Source: a virus
DNA: 40,208 bases
Virus record (IMG/VR): IMGVR_UViG_3300043427_001483
Location: 1-40,208 of that record
Reading direction: 5' to 3' (one strand)
The notes under the pieces are model-generated. The model was not told where the DNA came from. It saw nothing but the letters and a program-made list of their open reading frames with translations, and made no database searches. Within the stretch, counting starts at the first letter, position 1. Every line of letters starts with the position of its first letter. Shown here one piece after another: positions 16,846 through 25,238 of the stretch. The translations under genes and the position numbers were made by a program.

Positions 16846-19800
16846 CGCAGCTGATCGGTGGTGGCGGCTTTGGCGGTGGCGGCAAGGGTGGCGGCGGTGG
16901 CGCTAGGACACCAAGGGAAGCGAGCGATAACTTGGAGTCAACAAGCTATGCCATCGTTGTTGACCTGCTAGGTGAAGGCGAGATCGAAGGCTTCTCGACG
17001 CCATCACGCGCCGGCCTGAATCAGGGTACAAGCGCTGCCGCTTTTGCGATTCTCAAGGACATTTACTTTGACAATACGCCAATCCTGAGCCCAAACGCGA
17101 GCAACAGTTCGCCGTCAAGCTCGGACTTTAACTTCAAGAATGTTCAGGTTGCGCCGCGCTTTGGAACCAAGAATCAGGTACGTCTACAGTTCGGCGACGA
17201 AGTCCTGCAAGAGTTTGGCGTTGGCTTGACGATTGAGAAGGATACGCCGATCACGCGCACGATCACCGACACCAATGTTGATCAGGTGCGGATTGCCCTT
17301 ACGGTTCCGCAGCTGCAGGAGATTGAGAACGATGGAGACATTGCCGGTTCGGAAGTTGAGTACCGAATTGAGGTGCAGTACAACGGCGGCGGGTTCAACA
17401 CTGCCATTACCGACAAGATCAAAGGCCGGACATCCGATCAGTATCAGCGCGATCACAGGATCGATCTCCGCAGCCAGGATCCGAGCAACTTCCCAGTTGA
17501 CATCCGTTTACGCAGGCTGAGCAATGACAGCGACAGTGCAAAGCTGTCAAACAGCCTGATCTGGACAAGCTACACCGAAATCATCCAGGCGCGGCTGAAC
17601 TATCCGCATTCGGCACTGGTGGGCCTACGGATTGATGCGCAACAGTTCAGCAGCATTCCGCAGCGCACATACCGGGTGCGTGGAATCAAAGTCAAGATCC
17701 CAAGCAATGCCACTGTTGATAACAACAACGGCAGGCTGACCTATTCCGGCACATGGAATGGCACGTTTGGCGCTGCAAAGTGGACAACGGACCCAGCGTG
17801 GATCCTGTACGACCTGCTCACGAATACCCGCTACGGATTCGGCACGCATGTTGATGCCACCCAGCTGGATAAGTGGGCTTTCTATTCTGCGTCGCAATAC
17901 TGCAGCGAGCTGGTTTCCGACGGCTTTGGTGGCACGGAGCCGCGCTTTACCTGCAACGTCAACATTCAATCAGCAGAGGAAGCCTACAAGCTCGTCAATG
18001 ATCTCTGCTCGGTCATGCGAGCGATGCCATTTTGGAGCGCTGGCTCGCTGACGATCTCGCAGGATAAGCCGGTTGATCCTGCCTATCTGTTCACGCTTGC
18101 CAACGTCACAGAAGAAGGCTTCTCCTATTCCGGAAGTGACGTCAAGACCAGGCCTAATGTCGTCGTCGTTCAATACCTGGATCTTGACGCTCGCGAGACG
18201 GATTACGTTCAGGCTGAAGACGAAAAGGCGATCGACCGCTACGGCATCATCCGCAAGGAAGTTACAGCCTTCGCCTGCACCAGCCGCGGCCAGGCAGCAC
18301 GGCTTGCCGACTGGCTGATCTACAGCAGCCAGTACGAAACCGAGGTGATCAGCTTCACGGCGTCCATTGAGGCTGGCGTGGTGGTCAGGCCTGGTCAGGT
18401 GATCGACGTCGCCGATCCGGTGCGCTCTGGCTCCCGCCGTGGTGGTCGCATCGTGGCCGCTACGTCCAGCGTGCTCACGATCGACAACGCAGCCGGCCTA
18501 CCTGGCAGCGGGACGGTCTCGGTGATCATGCCGGATGGCACGATTCAATCCAAGAGCTGCACGCGCTCGGGCGTCACCCTGACACTGGCGTCTGCACTGA
18601 GCGAAGCGCCAACAGTCGGCAGCATCTGGGTCCTGAACGGCGGCGGCATCGTCACGTCACAATGGCGCGTGCTGACGGTGCGTGAAACTGAAGCCTGCAA
18701 GTATGAGATCACAGCGCTGTCGTACAACAGCAGCAAATATGCGTACGTTGAGCGCAATCGGCCGCTGACGCAACGTGACGTCACGAACCTGAATCAGCTG
18801 CCGGCAGCACCCACCAACCTGGTCCTATCTGAGCGGCTGTATACATTCCAGAATCAGGTGCGCGCCAAGGTGCTGATCAACTGGCGGCCAAGGGTTGGTG
18901 TCAATCGCTATTCAGTCCGCTGGCGCAAGAATTCCGGCAACTGGGCTACCACCATCACCCAGAGCCCTGATCATGAGATTCTCAACATCACGCCGGGAAC
19001 GTTTGATGTTGAAGTGTTCAGCCTTGATCCGCTGAACCGACCATCCACCAGTGCGCTCACCGGCAGCATCACTGCGCTCGGCAAGACAGCGCCGCCCAGT
19101 GATGTGACGGGTCTGACGCGCACGATTGATGAGGTGATCGGCGTCCTGCTTGATTGGTCGCCGGTGAGCGACCTAGACCTGAGAGATTATGAGATCCGCC
19201 GTGGCGGCACCGACTGGGATAGCGCGGCCTTCGTCGCCAGGGTCAACGGCACCAGCTACAAGGTCGGGATCCTGGAAGCTGGATCCGTGGTCTATCGCGT
19301 CAAGGCGCGTGATACCAGCAATGTCCTGAGTGTCAACGCTGCATCAGTCACTGTCACTGTTGTGGCGGCAGCGGCGCCGAATGTCACCCATTCGATTGAT
19401 GATCCAGTGGTGGCGATCAGCTGGTCTACATCGAAGGGATCGTATGCGGCGGCTTACTACGAATTACGGTATGGCGCTAATTATGAGACGGGTGTAACTG
19501 TCGCCAAGATCAATGGCAACGACTACAACCTGCCCATCACCTGGTCAGGTTCGCGCACATTCTGGGTTGCAGCGGTGGATCCGGTCGGCACCGTCGGCGC
19601 CGCTGGCTCCCGGGTCATCACGATTCAGCCCGCGCCGGCGCCCACTGTGACGGCTGCGTTCTACGGGCGGAGCTGCACGCTGACATGGAATGCCGTACAA
19701 GGCACGCTGCGGACCCGGTTCTATGAGATCAGCCACGGCGACGTCTACGCCGACCGAGAAGTGATCACCAGGATCAGCAGCGATGGCACCGGTTACAGCG

Positions 19801-21380
19801 TGCCGGCGGATTGGTCGGGCTCGAAGCGGTTCTGGGTCGTCGCCCTCGATGGCAACGGCAACTTCGGCACTGCCGGCAGCGTGATCGCTGCGATCGGTGC
19901 AGCACCTGCGCCGGTGCTGTCGTCTGCGTTCGTGGGCCAGAACGCGCAGATCACTTGGACACCGGTACGCGGCACGCTGGAGACGATCTTCTACGAAGTG
20001 CGGCGCGGCAGCACCTGGGCGACCGCGGCACTGGTGGGTCGGATCAATGCCACGTACGTGGACGTCAAGGCCAGCTGGATCGGCGCACAGCGCTTCCTTG
20101 TGCGTGCCGTGGATGCCAATGGCCAGTATCCCGATGCTGCTATTGCCGACTCCTGGTATGGCGCCATCGGCACGGTTGATGTGGTGATCTCGGCGCCATC
20201 GCAGCCGGTGATCACGCAGCAGGTGGTCGATAACAACGTGCTGCTGCGCTGGAATGACTGCACAGCGACGCTGCCGGTTGTGTCCTATGAGCTCCGGCGT
20301 GGCAGCACATGGGAGACCGCCACGGTCATCGGCACAAAGCAAGGCGGGTTCACGTCGGTGTTTGAAACCCAGGCCGGAACCTATACCTATTGGCTGGCAG
20401 GCATTGATAGCGCGGGCAACTATGGCACACCTGGCAGCGTGGTTGCATCAGTCAACCAGCCGCCTGACTATGTGCTCAGGTTGAATCAAGCCAGCACATT
20501 CTCCGGCACGCTGACCAATATGGTCGTCGATGGTGGTGTTGCTGTTGCGGCTGTCAATACCACCGAGACGTACGAACAGCACTTCACATCACGGGGTTGG
20601 ACCACAATTCAGAATCAGATCGATGCAGGCTTCACCCGCTGGATTCTGCCTGGTCAAACGAGCGCAACCTACGAAGAAACGATCGATTACGGCGCTGTGG
20701 TGGCCGGCAGCAAGGTTCAGCAATCACTGGCCACCGACACGGTTACCGGCTCACTGACGATCACGCCACGCATCAGCATCAAGCTGAATGTTGGCGACGC
20801 ATGGACCGACTACAACGGCGTGGATTCGATCTATGCCACGAACTTCCGCTACATCAAGTTCCGCTATGACTTCGCCGGCAGCGGCGGTGATGACTTGGTG
20901 CGGTTGACAAGTCTGAATTATCGGCTGGATTCCAAGCTCCGAAATGACTTCGGGAAGGGCACGGCTAAAGCCACGCTGGCCGGCACCTACAGCCGCACCG
21001 GCACCACGATCACCGTGACCGCTACTGCGCACGGAATGAGCAACGGCGATCTGATCGACCTGGACTTCACCAGTGGCGCTGCCGTTGATGGCGTCTATAC
21101 GGTCGCTGGCGCTACGGCCAACACATTCACGGTCACCAGCGCCGCAAGCGGCACCACCAGCGGGAATGTCACTCTGCATGGTGGCGGCACGGTGGTGACA
21201 TTCAACATTGCCTTTGTTGATGTCGAGGCGATTACTGTCACCCCTAGCGGTAGCACGGCCATAGTGGGTATCTATAATTTTGTGGACGAACCCAATCCAA
21301 CCACGTTTAAGGTGCTGCTTTTTGACACCAGCGGCAACCGCGTCGGCGGAGCCTTTAGCTGGAGCGCCAGAGGAGTCTGA
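16842..21380 (+). CDS. Central tail tip / host specificity protein gpJ-like
   Basis: A 1512-residue protein forming the tail tip and contacting the receptor. The N-terminus is a Gly-rich tract (residues 5-21), then SYAIVVDLLGEGEIEGFSTP, the family signature. Residues about 150-640 are the tail-hub core (DPAWILYDLLTNTRYGFGTH, GVVVRPGQVIDVADP). Residues about 650-1205 hold tandem fibronectin-III-like modules. Residues 1205-1512 carry receptor-side beta domains, with TYSRTGTTITVTATAHGMSN and a closing DTSGNRVGGAFSWSARGV. It overlaps I and the next fibre gene by 4 and 1 bases. Host range should map to the C-terminal third. Confidence 0.93.
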   Translation: MTQLIGGGGFGGGGKGGGGGARTPREASDNLESTSYAIVVDLLGEGEIEGFSTPSRAGLNQGTSAAAFAILKDIYFDNTPILSPNASNSSPSSSDFNFKNVQVAPRFGTKNQVRLQFGDEVLQEFGVGLTIEKDTPITRTITDTNVDQVRIALTVPQLQEIENDGDIAGSEVEYRIEVQYNGGGFNTAITDKIKGRTSDQYQRDHRIDLRSQDPSNFPVDIRLRRLSNDSDSAKLSNSLIWTSYTEIIQARLNYPHSALVGLRIDAQQFSSIPQRTYRVRGIKVKIPSNATVDNNNGRLTYSGTWNGTFGAAKWTTDPAWILYDLLTNTRYGFGTHVDATQLDKWAFYSASQYCSELVSDGFGGTEPRFTCNVNIQSAEEAYKLVNDLCSVMRAMPFWSAGSLTISQDKPVDPAYLFTLANVTEEGFSYSGSDVKTRPNVVVVQYLDLDARETDYVQAEDEKAIDRYGIIRKEVTAFACTSRGQAARLADWLIYSSQYETEVISFTASIEAGVVVRPGQVIDVADPVRSGSRRGGRIVAATSSVLTIDNAAGLPGSGTVSVIMPDGTIQSKSCTRSGVTLTLASALSEAPTVGSIWVLNGGGIVTSQWRVLTVRETEACKYEITALSYNSSKYAYVERNRPLTQRDVTNLNQLPAAPTNLVLSERLYTFQNQVRAKVLINWRPRVGVNRYSVRWRKNSGNWATTITQSPDHEILNITPGTFDVEVFSLDPLNRPSTSALTGSITALGKTAPPSDVTGLTRTIDEVIGVLLDWSPVSDLDLRDYEIRRGGTDWDSAAFVARVNGTSYKVGILEAGSVVYRVKARDTSNVLSVNAASVTVTVVAAAAPNVTHSIDDPVVAISWSTSKGSYAAAYYELRYGANYETGVTVAKINGNDYNLPITWSGSRTFWVAAVDPVGTVGAAGSRVITIQPAPAPTVTAAFYGRSCTLTWNAVQGTLRTRFYEISHGDVYADREVITRISSDGTGYSVPADWSGSKRFWVVALDGNGNFGTAGSVIAAIGAAPAPVLSSAFVGQNAQITWTPVRGTLETIFYEVRRGSTWATAALVGRINATYVDVKASWIGAQRFLVRAVDANGQYPDAAIADSWYGAIGTVDVVISAPSQPVITQQVVDNNVLLRWNDCTATLPVVSYELRRGSTWETATVIGTKQGGFTSVFETQAGTYTYWLAGIDSAGNYGTPGSVVASVNQPPDYVLRLNQASTFSGTLTNMVVDGGVAVAAVNTTETYEQHFTSRGWTTIQNQIDAGFTRWILPGQTSATYEETIDYGAVVAGSKVQQSLATDTVTGSLTITPRISIKLNVGDAWTDYNGVDSIYATNFRYIKFRYDFAGSGGDDLVRLTSLNYRLDSKLRNDFGKGTAKATLAGTYSRTGTTITVTATAHGMSNGDLIDLDFTSGAAVDGVYTVAGATANTFTVTSAASGTTSGNVTLHGGGTVVTFNIAFVDVEAITVTPSGSTAIVGIYNFVDEPNPTTFKVLLFDTSGNRVGGAFSWSARGV
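19084..20460 (+). repeat. Tandem fibronectin-III-like modules in gpJ
   Basis: Five successive modules of roughly 85-95 codons. Each has a YE(L/I)R.G motif (YEIRRGG, YELRYGA, YEISHGD, YEVRRGS, YELRRGS), a later aromatic strand (SRTFWVAAVD, SKRFWVVALD, AQRFLVRAVD, TYTYWLAGID) and an inter-module Ala/Pro linker (PAPAPTV, APAPVLS). The second to fifth modules are most alike, pointing to duplication within the gene. Confidence 0.85.
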
Positions 21381-22537
21381 TGGCCAACTGGAACAGCCCA
21401 ACGCTAACCAGCAGCTACACCGGGTTTCTGAATGACCTGAAGGCCAGAGACGAGGATCTGGCGAAACAGTTTGACGGGCAGACCACCAGCAACCTGCCAA
21501 CTGATGCCATCCGTTGGTCAAGCAGTCTGGGTCGCTGGCAGAAATGGAACGGCAGCGCATGGGTTGAGCTGATCGCCACCTATGCGCTGACGGGCCTGAG
21601 CACCACCGGCAATGCTGCGATCGGCGGCACGCTGACGGTCACAGGCGTGAGCCAGACAGCAGCCGGTACAGCTGCGGCACCTGGCCTGGGCATTGGTGAA
21701 GCGGGCAGCGGCTGGTTCCGCGTCAGCGCCAACATTCTCGGCTTGGCTACTGGTGGCGTCGAGGCGCTGCGGGTTGACAGCCAGGGCCGGATTGGATCCA
21801 GGACAACCAGCCTGGGCAGTGCCAATGGTGCGTATCGGTTCGCGGCAGCACCGACCGGCAACGCATCTTCCAACGGCCTGGTCTATGCGCCGTCGATCGC
21901 GACGGACGTTACCGGGACGTGCAATGCGGTCATGGCCCAGCCGTCCACGACAGACGGCATCACAGGCCTGTCCAACCTGCGGCACTTCGCCGCCATCGAA
22001 GGCACGATCACCGGCGGCACGCGTGGTGCTGTCGCCACGCAGATCGGCTTCCTGGCTAGTAGCGGTCTAATCAGCGCAACCAACAACTACGGCTTCTATG
22101 GTGACATCCCGGCGGCGGCGGGAGACTACAACTTCTACGCCGGCGGGACGGCGCCAAACTATTTTGCGGGTGACGTAAGAACTGAGACCACATTTACCAG
22201 CCGCACCGTCGCTGTCAACTCCAACACAACTGGAGCTGTCGCTAGCACCACCAGTCTTCTCAATGGCATCCGCACATCTACGCCAACAGCAGACATCACG
22301 CTCCTAGTGCCAACTGGCACCGACATGGATGCTGCTTTCACTTCACTGGAGAGCAATCAAGGCTTTGAGTGGAGCCTGATCAATCTGGCCACCGCCGCAT
22401 CTGGGAATGATGTGACCGTCACCGCAAACACAGGCCACACTGTTGTGGGCAACATGCGAGTGACCGGCGAGACATCAGGCCGGTTCAAGACTCGCAAGAT
22501 CAGTAGCAACTCATTCACGACCTACCGCATCGCTTGA
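21380..22537 (+). CDS. Tail fibre protein
   Basis: A 385-residue fibre. N-terminal residues 1-70 form an attachment domain ending in a KWNGSAW motif (SLGRWQKWNGSAWVEL). Residues 70-280 are repeating short strands typical of trimeric beta fibres (TGNAAIGGTLTVTGVSQTAA, GVEALRVDSQGRIGSRTT, NYGFYGDIPAAAGDYNFYAG). The C-terminal 90 residues (NQGFEWSLINLATAASGNDV, FKTRKISSNSFTTYRIA) form a compact end domain. It begins at the last base of the J gene, so it probably attaches to the J tip. Confidence 0.85.
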   Translation: MANWNSPTLTSSYTGFLNDLKARDEDLAKQFDGQTTSNLPTDAIRWSSSLGRWQKWNGSAWVELIATYALTGLSTTGNAAIGGTLTVTGVSQTAAGTAAAPGLGIGEAGSGWFRVSANILGLATGGVEALRVDSQGRIGSRTTSLGSANGAYRFAAAPTGNASSNGLVYAPSIATDVTGTCNAVMAQPSTTDGITGLSNLRHFAAIEGTITGGTRGAVATQIGFLASSGLISATNNYGFYGDIPAAAGDYNFYAGGTAPNYFAGDVRTETTFTSRTVAVNSNTTGAVASTTSLLNGIRTSTPTADITLLVPTGTDMDAAFTSLESNQGFEWSLINLATAASGNDVTVTANTGHTVVGNMRVTGETSGRFKTRKISSNSFTTYRIA

Positions 22538-22539
22538 CC

Positions 22540-22680
22540 ATGGACGAAGAACCGAGGTACTCCGGCCTGTTGGAAACCATCTTCCCAGATGGCACCATCG
22601 CATACGACGGGCAGGTTGGCCCACCAGAGAACTTCCCGCTCACCGAAGCAGAGCTGGCTGAGGTTCAGCACAATTCCTAG
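22540..22680 (+). CDS. Small acidic protein downstream of tail fibre
   Basis: A 46-residue frame from ATG 22540 (two bases after the fibre stop) to TAG. The product is acidic: MDEEPRYSGLLETIFPDGTI, then LTEAELAEVQ. No transmembrane segment or motif. The tight position between the fibre and holin-like genes supports translation; a fibre accessory role is a guess. Confidence 0.6.
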   Translation: MDEEPRYSGLLETIFPDGTIAYDGQVGPPENFPLTEAELAEVQHNS

Positions 22681-22683
22681 GTT

Positions 22684-22950
22684 GTGACAAGGGGCCGCAA
22701 TGCCGCAATGATTGAAATCGCTGCTGCAGCGGTCGGCGCTGCCTTCACTGCTGTCGTTATGGCAGTATCTGGCGCCGGTCGGCGTGCATCAGAAGGTCGT
22801 GATGCTGTGATCCGTCTCACTGCAGCGGTTGAGAATGTTGCCAATCGATTAGAGGAGCTTCATGTTGACATTAAGGCTGACCGACGCGAAACGTACGGGC
22901 GGTTGAATGCAATCGAACAGCGCGTCGCCAAGCTGGAAGCCAATTCATAG
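22684..22950 (+). CDS. Holin-like membrane protein with coiled coil (possible dual start)
   Basis: An 88-residue protein with one hydrophobic span (IEIAAAAVGAAFTAVVMAVS) followed by a basic linker and a heptad-type helix (RLTAAVENVANRLEELHVDI, then LNAIEQRVAKLEA). This is the layout of XhlA-like lysis proteins. Two in-frame starts are possible: GTG 22684 and ATG 22708. The longer form adds an N-terminus with two arginines (MTRGRNAA) before the span, similar in principle to lambda-type antiholin/holin pairs. It lies upstream of the lysis peptidase. Confidence 0.65.
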   Translation: MTRGRNAAMIEIAAAAVGAAFTAVVMAVSGAGRRASEGRDAVIRLTAAVENVANRLEELHVDIKADRRETYGRLNAIEQRVAKLEANS

Positions 22951-22974
22951 CCTGAAGTTGTCAGAAGCGAGCCA

Positions 22975-23166
22975 ATGGACTTCCTTAAAGATCCCGCTTT
23001 CTGGTGGGCAGTCTTCGCCTCAGTATGGGCTGTGCTCAGCGACTACCTGGGATCCAATCCCAATGTGAAGTCCAATGGCGTGAGCCAGTTGGTGATTCGG
23101 ATGATCTCGTCTGCCGTTCGTGGCGAGGCGCAGTCCGCTGGTCGTGTCCGTCGTCGTCGTCGCTGA
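22975..23166 (+). CDS. Small membrane protein, holin candidate
   Basis: A 63-residue protein with an N-terminal amphipathic/hydrophobic span (FWWAVFASVWAVLSDYLG) and a strongly basic end (RVRRRRR). Single-span, short and basic-tailed, it fits a holin or holin partner next to the preceding coiled-coil membrane protein. The lysis peptidase GTG follows its stop by two bases, suggesting translational coupling. Confidence 0.65.
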   Translation: MDFLKDPAFWWAVFASVWAVLSDYLGSNPNVKSNGVSQLVIRMISSAVRGEAQSAGRVRRRRR

Positions 23167-23168
23167 AC

Positions 23169-23876
23169 GTGCCTGACCCTATCCAGCTGCTCAGCGCAGC
23201 CAGAGCGCACAAGGACTTGAGCCACCAGATCGCTGCCTGGCGATGGCTGCAAGGCAGCGTCAGCTCAGATGTGCTGGCGGAGTTCGCTGAGCTCTTCCGC
23301 GCTGATCCGCCGGCGAAGGAACCGAGCCCCAGCCCCGGCCAGCCGGACAAGGCTCTGTTGAAGGTGCCCTACGAGTACCAGCTAGACAACAGCAGCGGCG
23401 CCGGCCAGCGCGAGTGTTTCAGTTCCAGCTGCGCCATGGTGGCTCGCTTCTACGGGCGCGTGTCAAGTGACGACGAATACAACGCCATCAGGGCCAGGTT
23501 CGGCGACACCACCAACAGCGGCGCACAGCTGCGGGCGCTCGGCAGCCTGGGCCTGCAGGCCACCTTCCACCAGAACGGCGACGCGGCGACCTTGGAACGG
23601 CTGATCCGTGACGGCTGCCCGGTGCCGGTGGGCTGGCTGCACCGTGGCAGCATCTCCCACCCAACCGGCGGCGGCCATTGGTCAGTGGTGATCGGGTTTG
23701 ACGATCAGGGCTTCTATCACAACGACCCGAACGGCGAGGCCGACATGGTGGGCGGCGGCTACGTCAGCAACAGCAACCGGGCCGGTGCGGGAGTGCGCTA
23801 CAGCCGCAGGAACTGGCTCCGGCGCTGGGAGGTAGACGGCAAGGGCACCGGCTGGTATCTGCGCATCAAGCCCTGA
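23169..23876 (+). CDS. C39-family peptidase, probable endolysin
   Basis: About 235 residues. Start placed at GTG 23169, two bases after the previous stop; the frame is open further upstream but there overlaps the preceding gene with unconvincing sequence. Residues 1-60 form a helical N-terminus (LSAARAHKDLSHQIAAWRWL) and a Pro-rich linker. The rest is a papain-fold C39_2-type domain: Cys in RECFSSSCAMVARFYGR, His in GGGHWSVVIGFDDQG and a following HNDPNGEA. It should cut peptide cross-links in the cell wall at lysis. No signal peptide is seen, so it needs the holin. Confidence 0.82.
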   Translation: MPDPIQLLSAARAHKDLSHQIAAWRWLQGSVSSDVLAEFAELFRADPPAKEPSPSPGQPDKALLKVPYEYQLDNSSGAGQRECFSSSCAMVARFYGRVSSDDEYNAIRARFGDTTNSGAQLRALGSLGLQATFHQNGDAATLERLIRDGCPVPVGWLHRGSISHPTGGGHWSVVIGFDDQGFYHNDPNGEADMVGGGYVSNSNRAGAGVRYSRRNWLRRWEVDGKGTGWYLRIKP

Positions 23877-23882
23877 TCCGGC

Positions 23883-24182
23883 GTGCTCCACCACCACATC
23901 GACGGGGCCGAGCTGGTGACCAAGCGGGACAGCAAGGCCAGGCTGAGGCGTGGCATTTTCGCCGACTGGGGCACCGACTGCGCCTACTGCGGCAGCCTGG
24001 CCGACACACTTGATCACGTCCGCCCGCTAGCCCGTGGTGGCATCACGGCCCGGGAGAACCTGGTCCCGGCCTGCTCCAGCTGCAACCTCGGCAAAGGGCA
24101 CGCCGACGCGCTGACGTGGTTTCGAGCGCATCACGGCTGGAGCCCAGGCCGTGAGCAGCGGCTGCTTGACTGGATCGGCTGA
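23883..24182 (+). CDS. HNH endonuclease
   Basis: A 99-residue protein with a complete HNH fold: zinc pair CAYC, the HNH core LDHVRPLARGG with following ENL, and a second zinc pair CSSCN. It starts at GTG 23883, six bases after the previous stop. In many phages an HNH protein works with terminase in packaging, but those normally sit beside terminase; here it ends the late operon. A mobile homing-type nuclease is the alternative. Confidence 0.88.
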   Translation: MLHHHIDGAELVTKRDSKARLRRGIFADWGTDCAYCGSLADTLDHVRPLARGGITARENLVPACSSCNLGKGHADALTWFRAHHGWSPGREQRLLDWIG

Positions 24183-24188
24183 CAGCGT

Positions 24189-24224
24189 AAAGGCCTGGTC
24201 TTACAGGGCATTGGCAGGGCTTTA
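24189..24224. terminator. Terminator-like hairpin at the end of the late operon (copy A)
   Basis: GCCTG (24193-24197) faces CAGGGC (24204-24209), with a bulge, followed by a GCAGGGCTTT block. It lies just after the HNH stop and before the end of the leftward coiled-coil gene, so it can end both converging transcripts. It is clearly related in sequence to the element at 24586-24640. Confidence 0.55.
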
Positions 24225-24250
24225 TGTAGCAGGTCAAAACCGCCACTGAA

Positions 24251-24586
24251 TTAGACGCGAAACAAGGAGCCGAAGAGTTCGCTGTTCAGCTTCTGCAGCT
24301 CGTTTGATAGCTCTTCGTTCTGCTTCTGCAGCTCGCTCAATAGCTGCGCGTTCTCGCTCGATAGCTGCGCGTTCTGCCTGTCCAGCTCGGCGGCTTGCCT
24401 CAGCCATAATCTGGCTTGTCTCTGACTTGAACGAGCTTTCAAGCGCATCGACCTTGCTTCTGAGCGCATCAAACTGGCTCTGATGCGCATCTGACTGATC
24501 TTGGAGCGCGTCGCGCTGAGCCACGCGAGCTCGTTTTGAGTCGTGGTCACGTTGGCAATGTCATAGGCCTGATGGACCGCTAGCAC
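24251..24586 (-). CDS. Coiled-coil protein with ambiguous reading frame
   Basis: The longest leftward frame (111 residues, GTG 24586) ends in Leu-heptads (LDRQNAQLSSENAQLLSELQ, NEELSNELQKLNSEL). A second leftward frame (GTG 24524 to 24234, 96 residues) reads through the same DNA as another convincing coiled coil (FDALRSKVDALESSFKSETS, then Ala/Glu/Arg helix). Codon-end GC favours the first frame at both ends and the second frame in the middle. Either two compensating indels broke one gene or both frames are used. 21-base repeats encode the heptads. Function unknown. Confidence 0.45.
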   Translation of the reverse strand: MLAVHQAYDIANVTTTQNELAWLSATRSKISQMRIRASLMRSEARSMRLKARSSQRQARLWLRQAAELDRQNAQLSSENAQLLSELQKQNEELSNELQKLNSELFGSLFRV

Positions 24587-24588
24587 AA

Positions 24589-24610
24589 AGGCCCTGGTTT
24601 CCCAGGGCCT
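24589..24610. terminator. Perfect nine-pair hairpin terminator (copy B)
   Basis: AGGCCCTGG (24589-24597) pairs perfectly with CCAGGGCCT (24602-24610), loop TTTC. On the minus strand the stem is followed by TTTG, a weak intrinsic terminator for leftward transcripts coming from the divergent small gene. The surrounding 24582-24645 resembles 24184-24247. Confidence 0.65.
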
Positions 24611-24742
24611 CGGCGGGGCTTCATGCTTAGGGTCAACGCCGCTGGCCCGATCGACCTTGGCTCACCACCGCAGATGCTGCCTCATCTTATCAATCCTTCG
24701 CGCCCCGGCCCATTTACCTCTGACAGTCCGCGTTGCAGCTGA

Positions 24743-24913
24743 TCACTCCGGCACCGGTAGACCACGGCTGCGGCATTGCGCACGGAATACATCCCATGCA
24801 CGCTGGCCGCAATGCTCATGCACACAAAGCCCATAACCGGTGATTTGCCATATCGGCTCACCATCAATGCACACCACCTGAATAACCGGATACCCATACT
24901 GTGGTGTATCCAT
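24743..24913 (-). CDS. Small leftward protein, unknown
   Basis: A 56-residue protein. ATG 24913 is chosen because GGAG lies six bases upstream on that strand; longer starts at 24928 and 24949 have weaker sites. Sequence: VIQVVCIDGEPIWQITGYGL, then CVHEHCGQRAWDVFRAQCRS, ending RGLPVPE. Three or four cysteines and one His could bind a metal. It is divergent from the gene starting at 24927, 13 bases apart. Confidence 0.6.
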   Translation of the reverse strand: MDTPQYGYPVIQVVCIDGEPIWQITGYGLCVHEHCGQRAWDVFRAQCRSRGLPVPE

Positions 24914-24926
24914 TGGATGCTCCGCC

Positions 24927-25238
24927 ATGGGTTCCGGTGATTGGTTCATCCCTGAACTCAGTCTGGCGACCCAATGCAGCCAGGAAATAGACCGGCGACG
25001 CGCTGTCACGCTCGGTCATCAGGAACTGCAAGAGCTGGCGGATCGGCTGATCGTTGACTGGTATCTCCAGCGCAACCTGATAGACCGCTGCCTAGGTCGC
25101 GTGCGCCACCTGGAGGTAGAGCTCGCACTGGCCAATGCGGCACCGTTCAGCCGATCCGCTGCCTGCCACTACGAATGGGCGCGCGAGGTGCTCGACGGCG
25201 TGAAGGGTTCAGCACCCGGCGCGGAAGCGGCAGGCTGA
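24927..25238 (+). CDS. Small helical protein, unknown
   Basis: A 103-residue rightward protein, isolated between leftward genes. The central part is helical: HQELQELADRLIVDWYLQRN, then LGRVRHLEVELALANAAP. I have seen this compact pattern in other cyanobacterial phage proteins of unknown role. Its 3' end overlaps the end of the convergent sigma gene by 92 bases, so one of the two C-termini is probably dispensable. Starts 13 bases from the divergent small gene. Confidence 0.6.
   Translation: MGSGDWFIPELSLATQCSQEIDRRRAVTLGHQELQELADRLIVDWYLQRNLIDRCLGRVRHLEVELALANAAPFSRSAACHYEWAREVLDGVKGSAPGAEAAG

Noticed and set aside
23004-23168. Upstream extension of the C39 peptidase
   Set aside because: It lies inside the preceding membrane-protein gene and reads as poor sequence; the GTG at 23169 just after that gene's stop is more likely.
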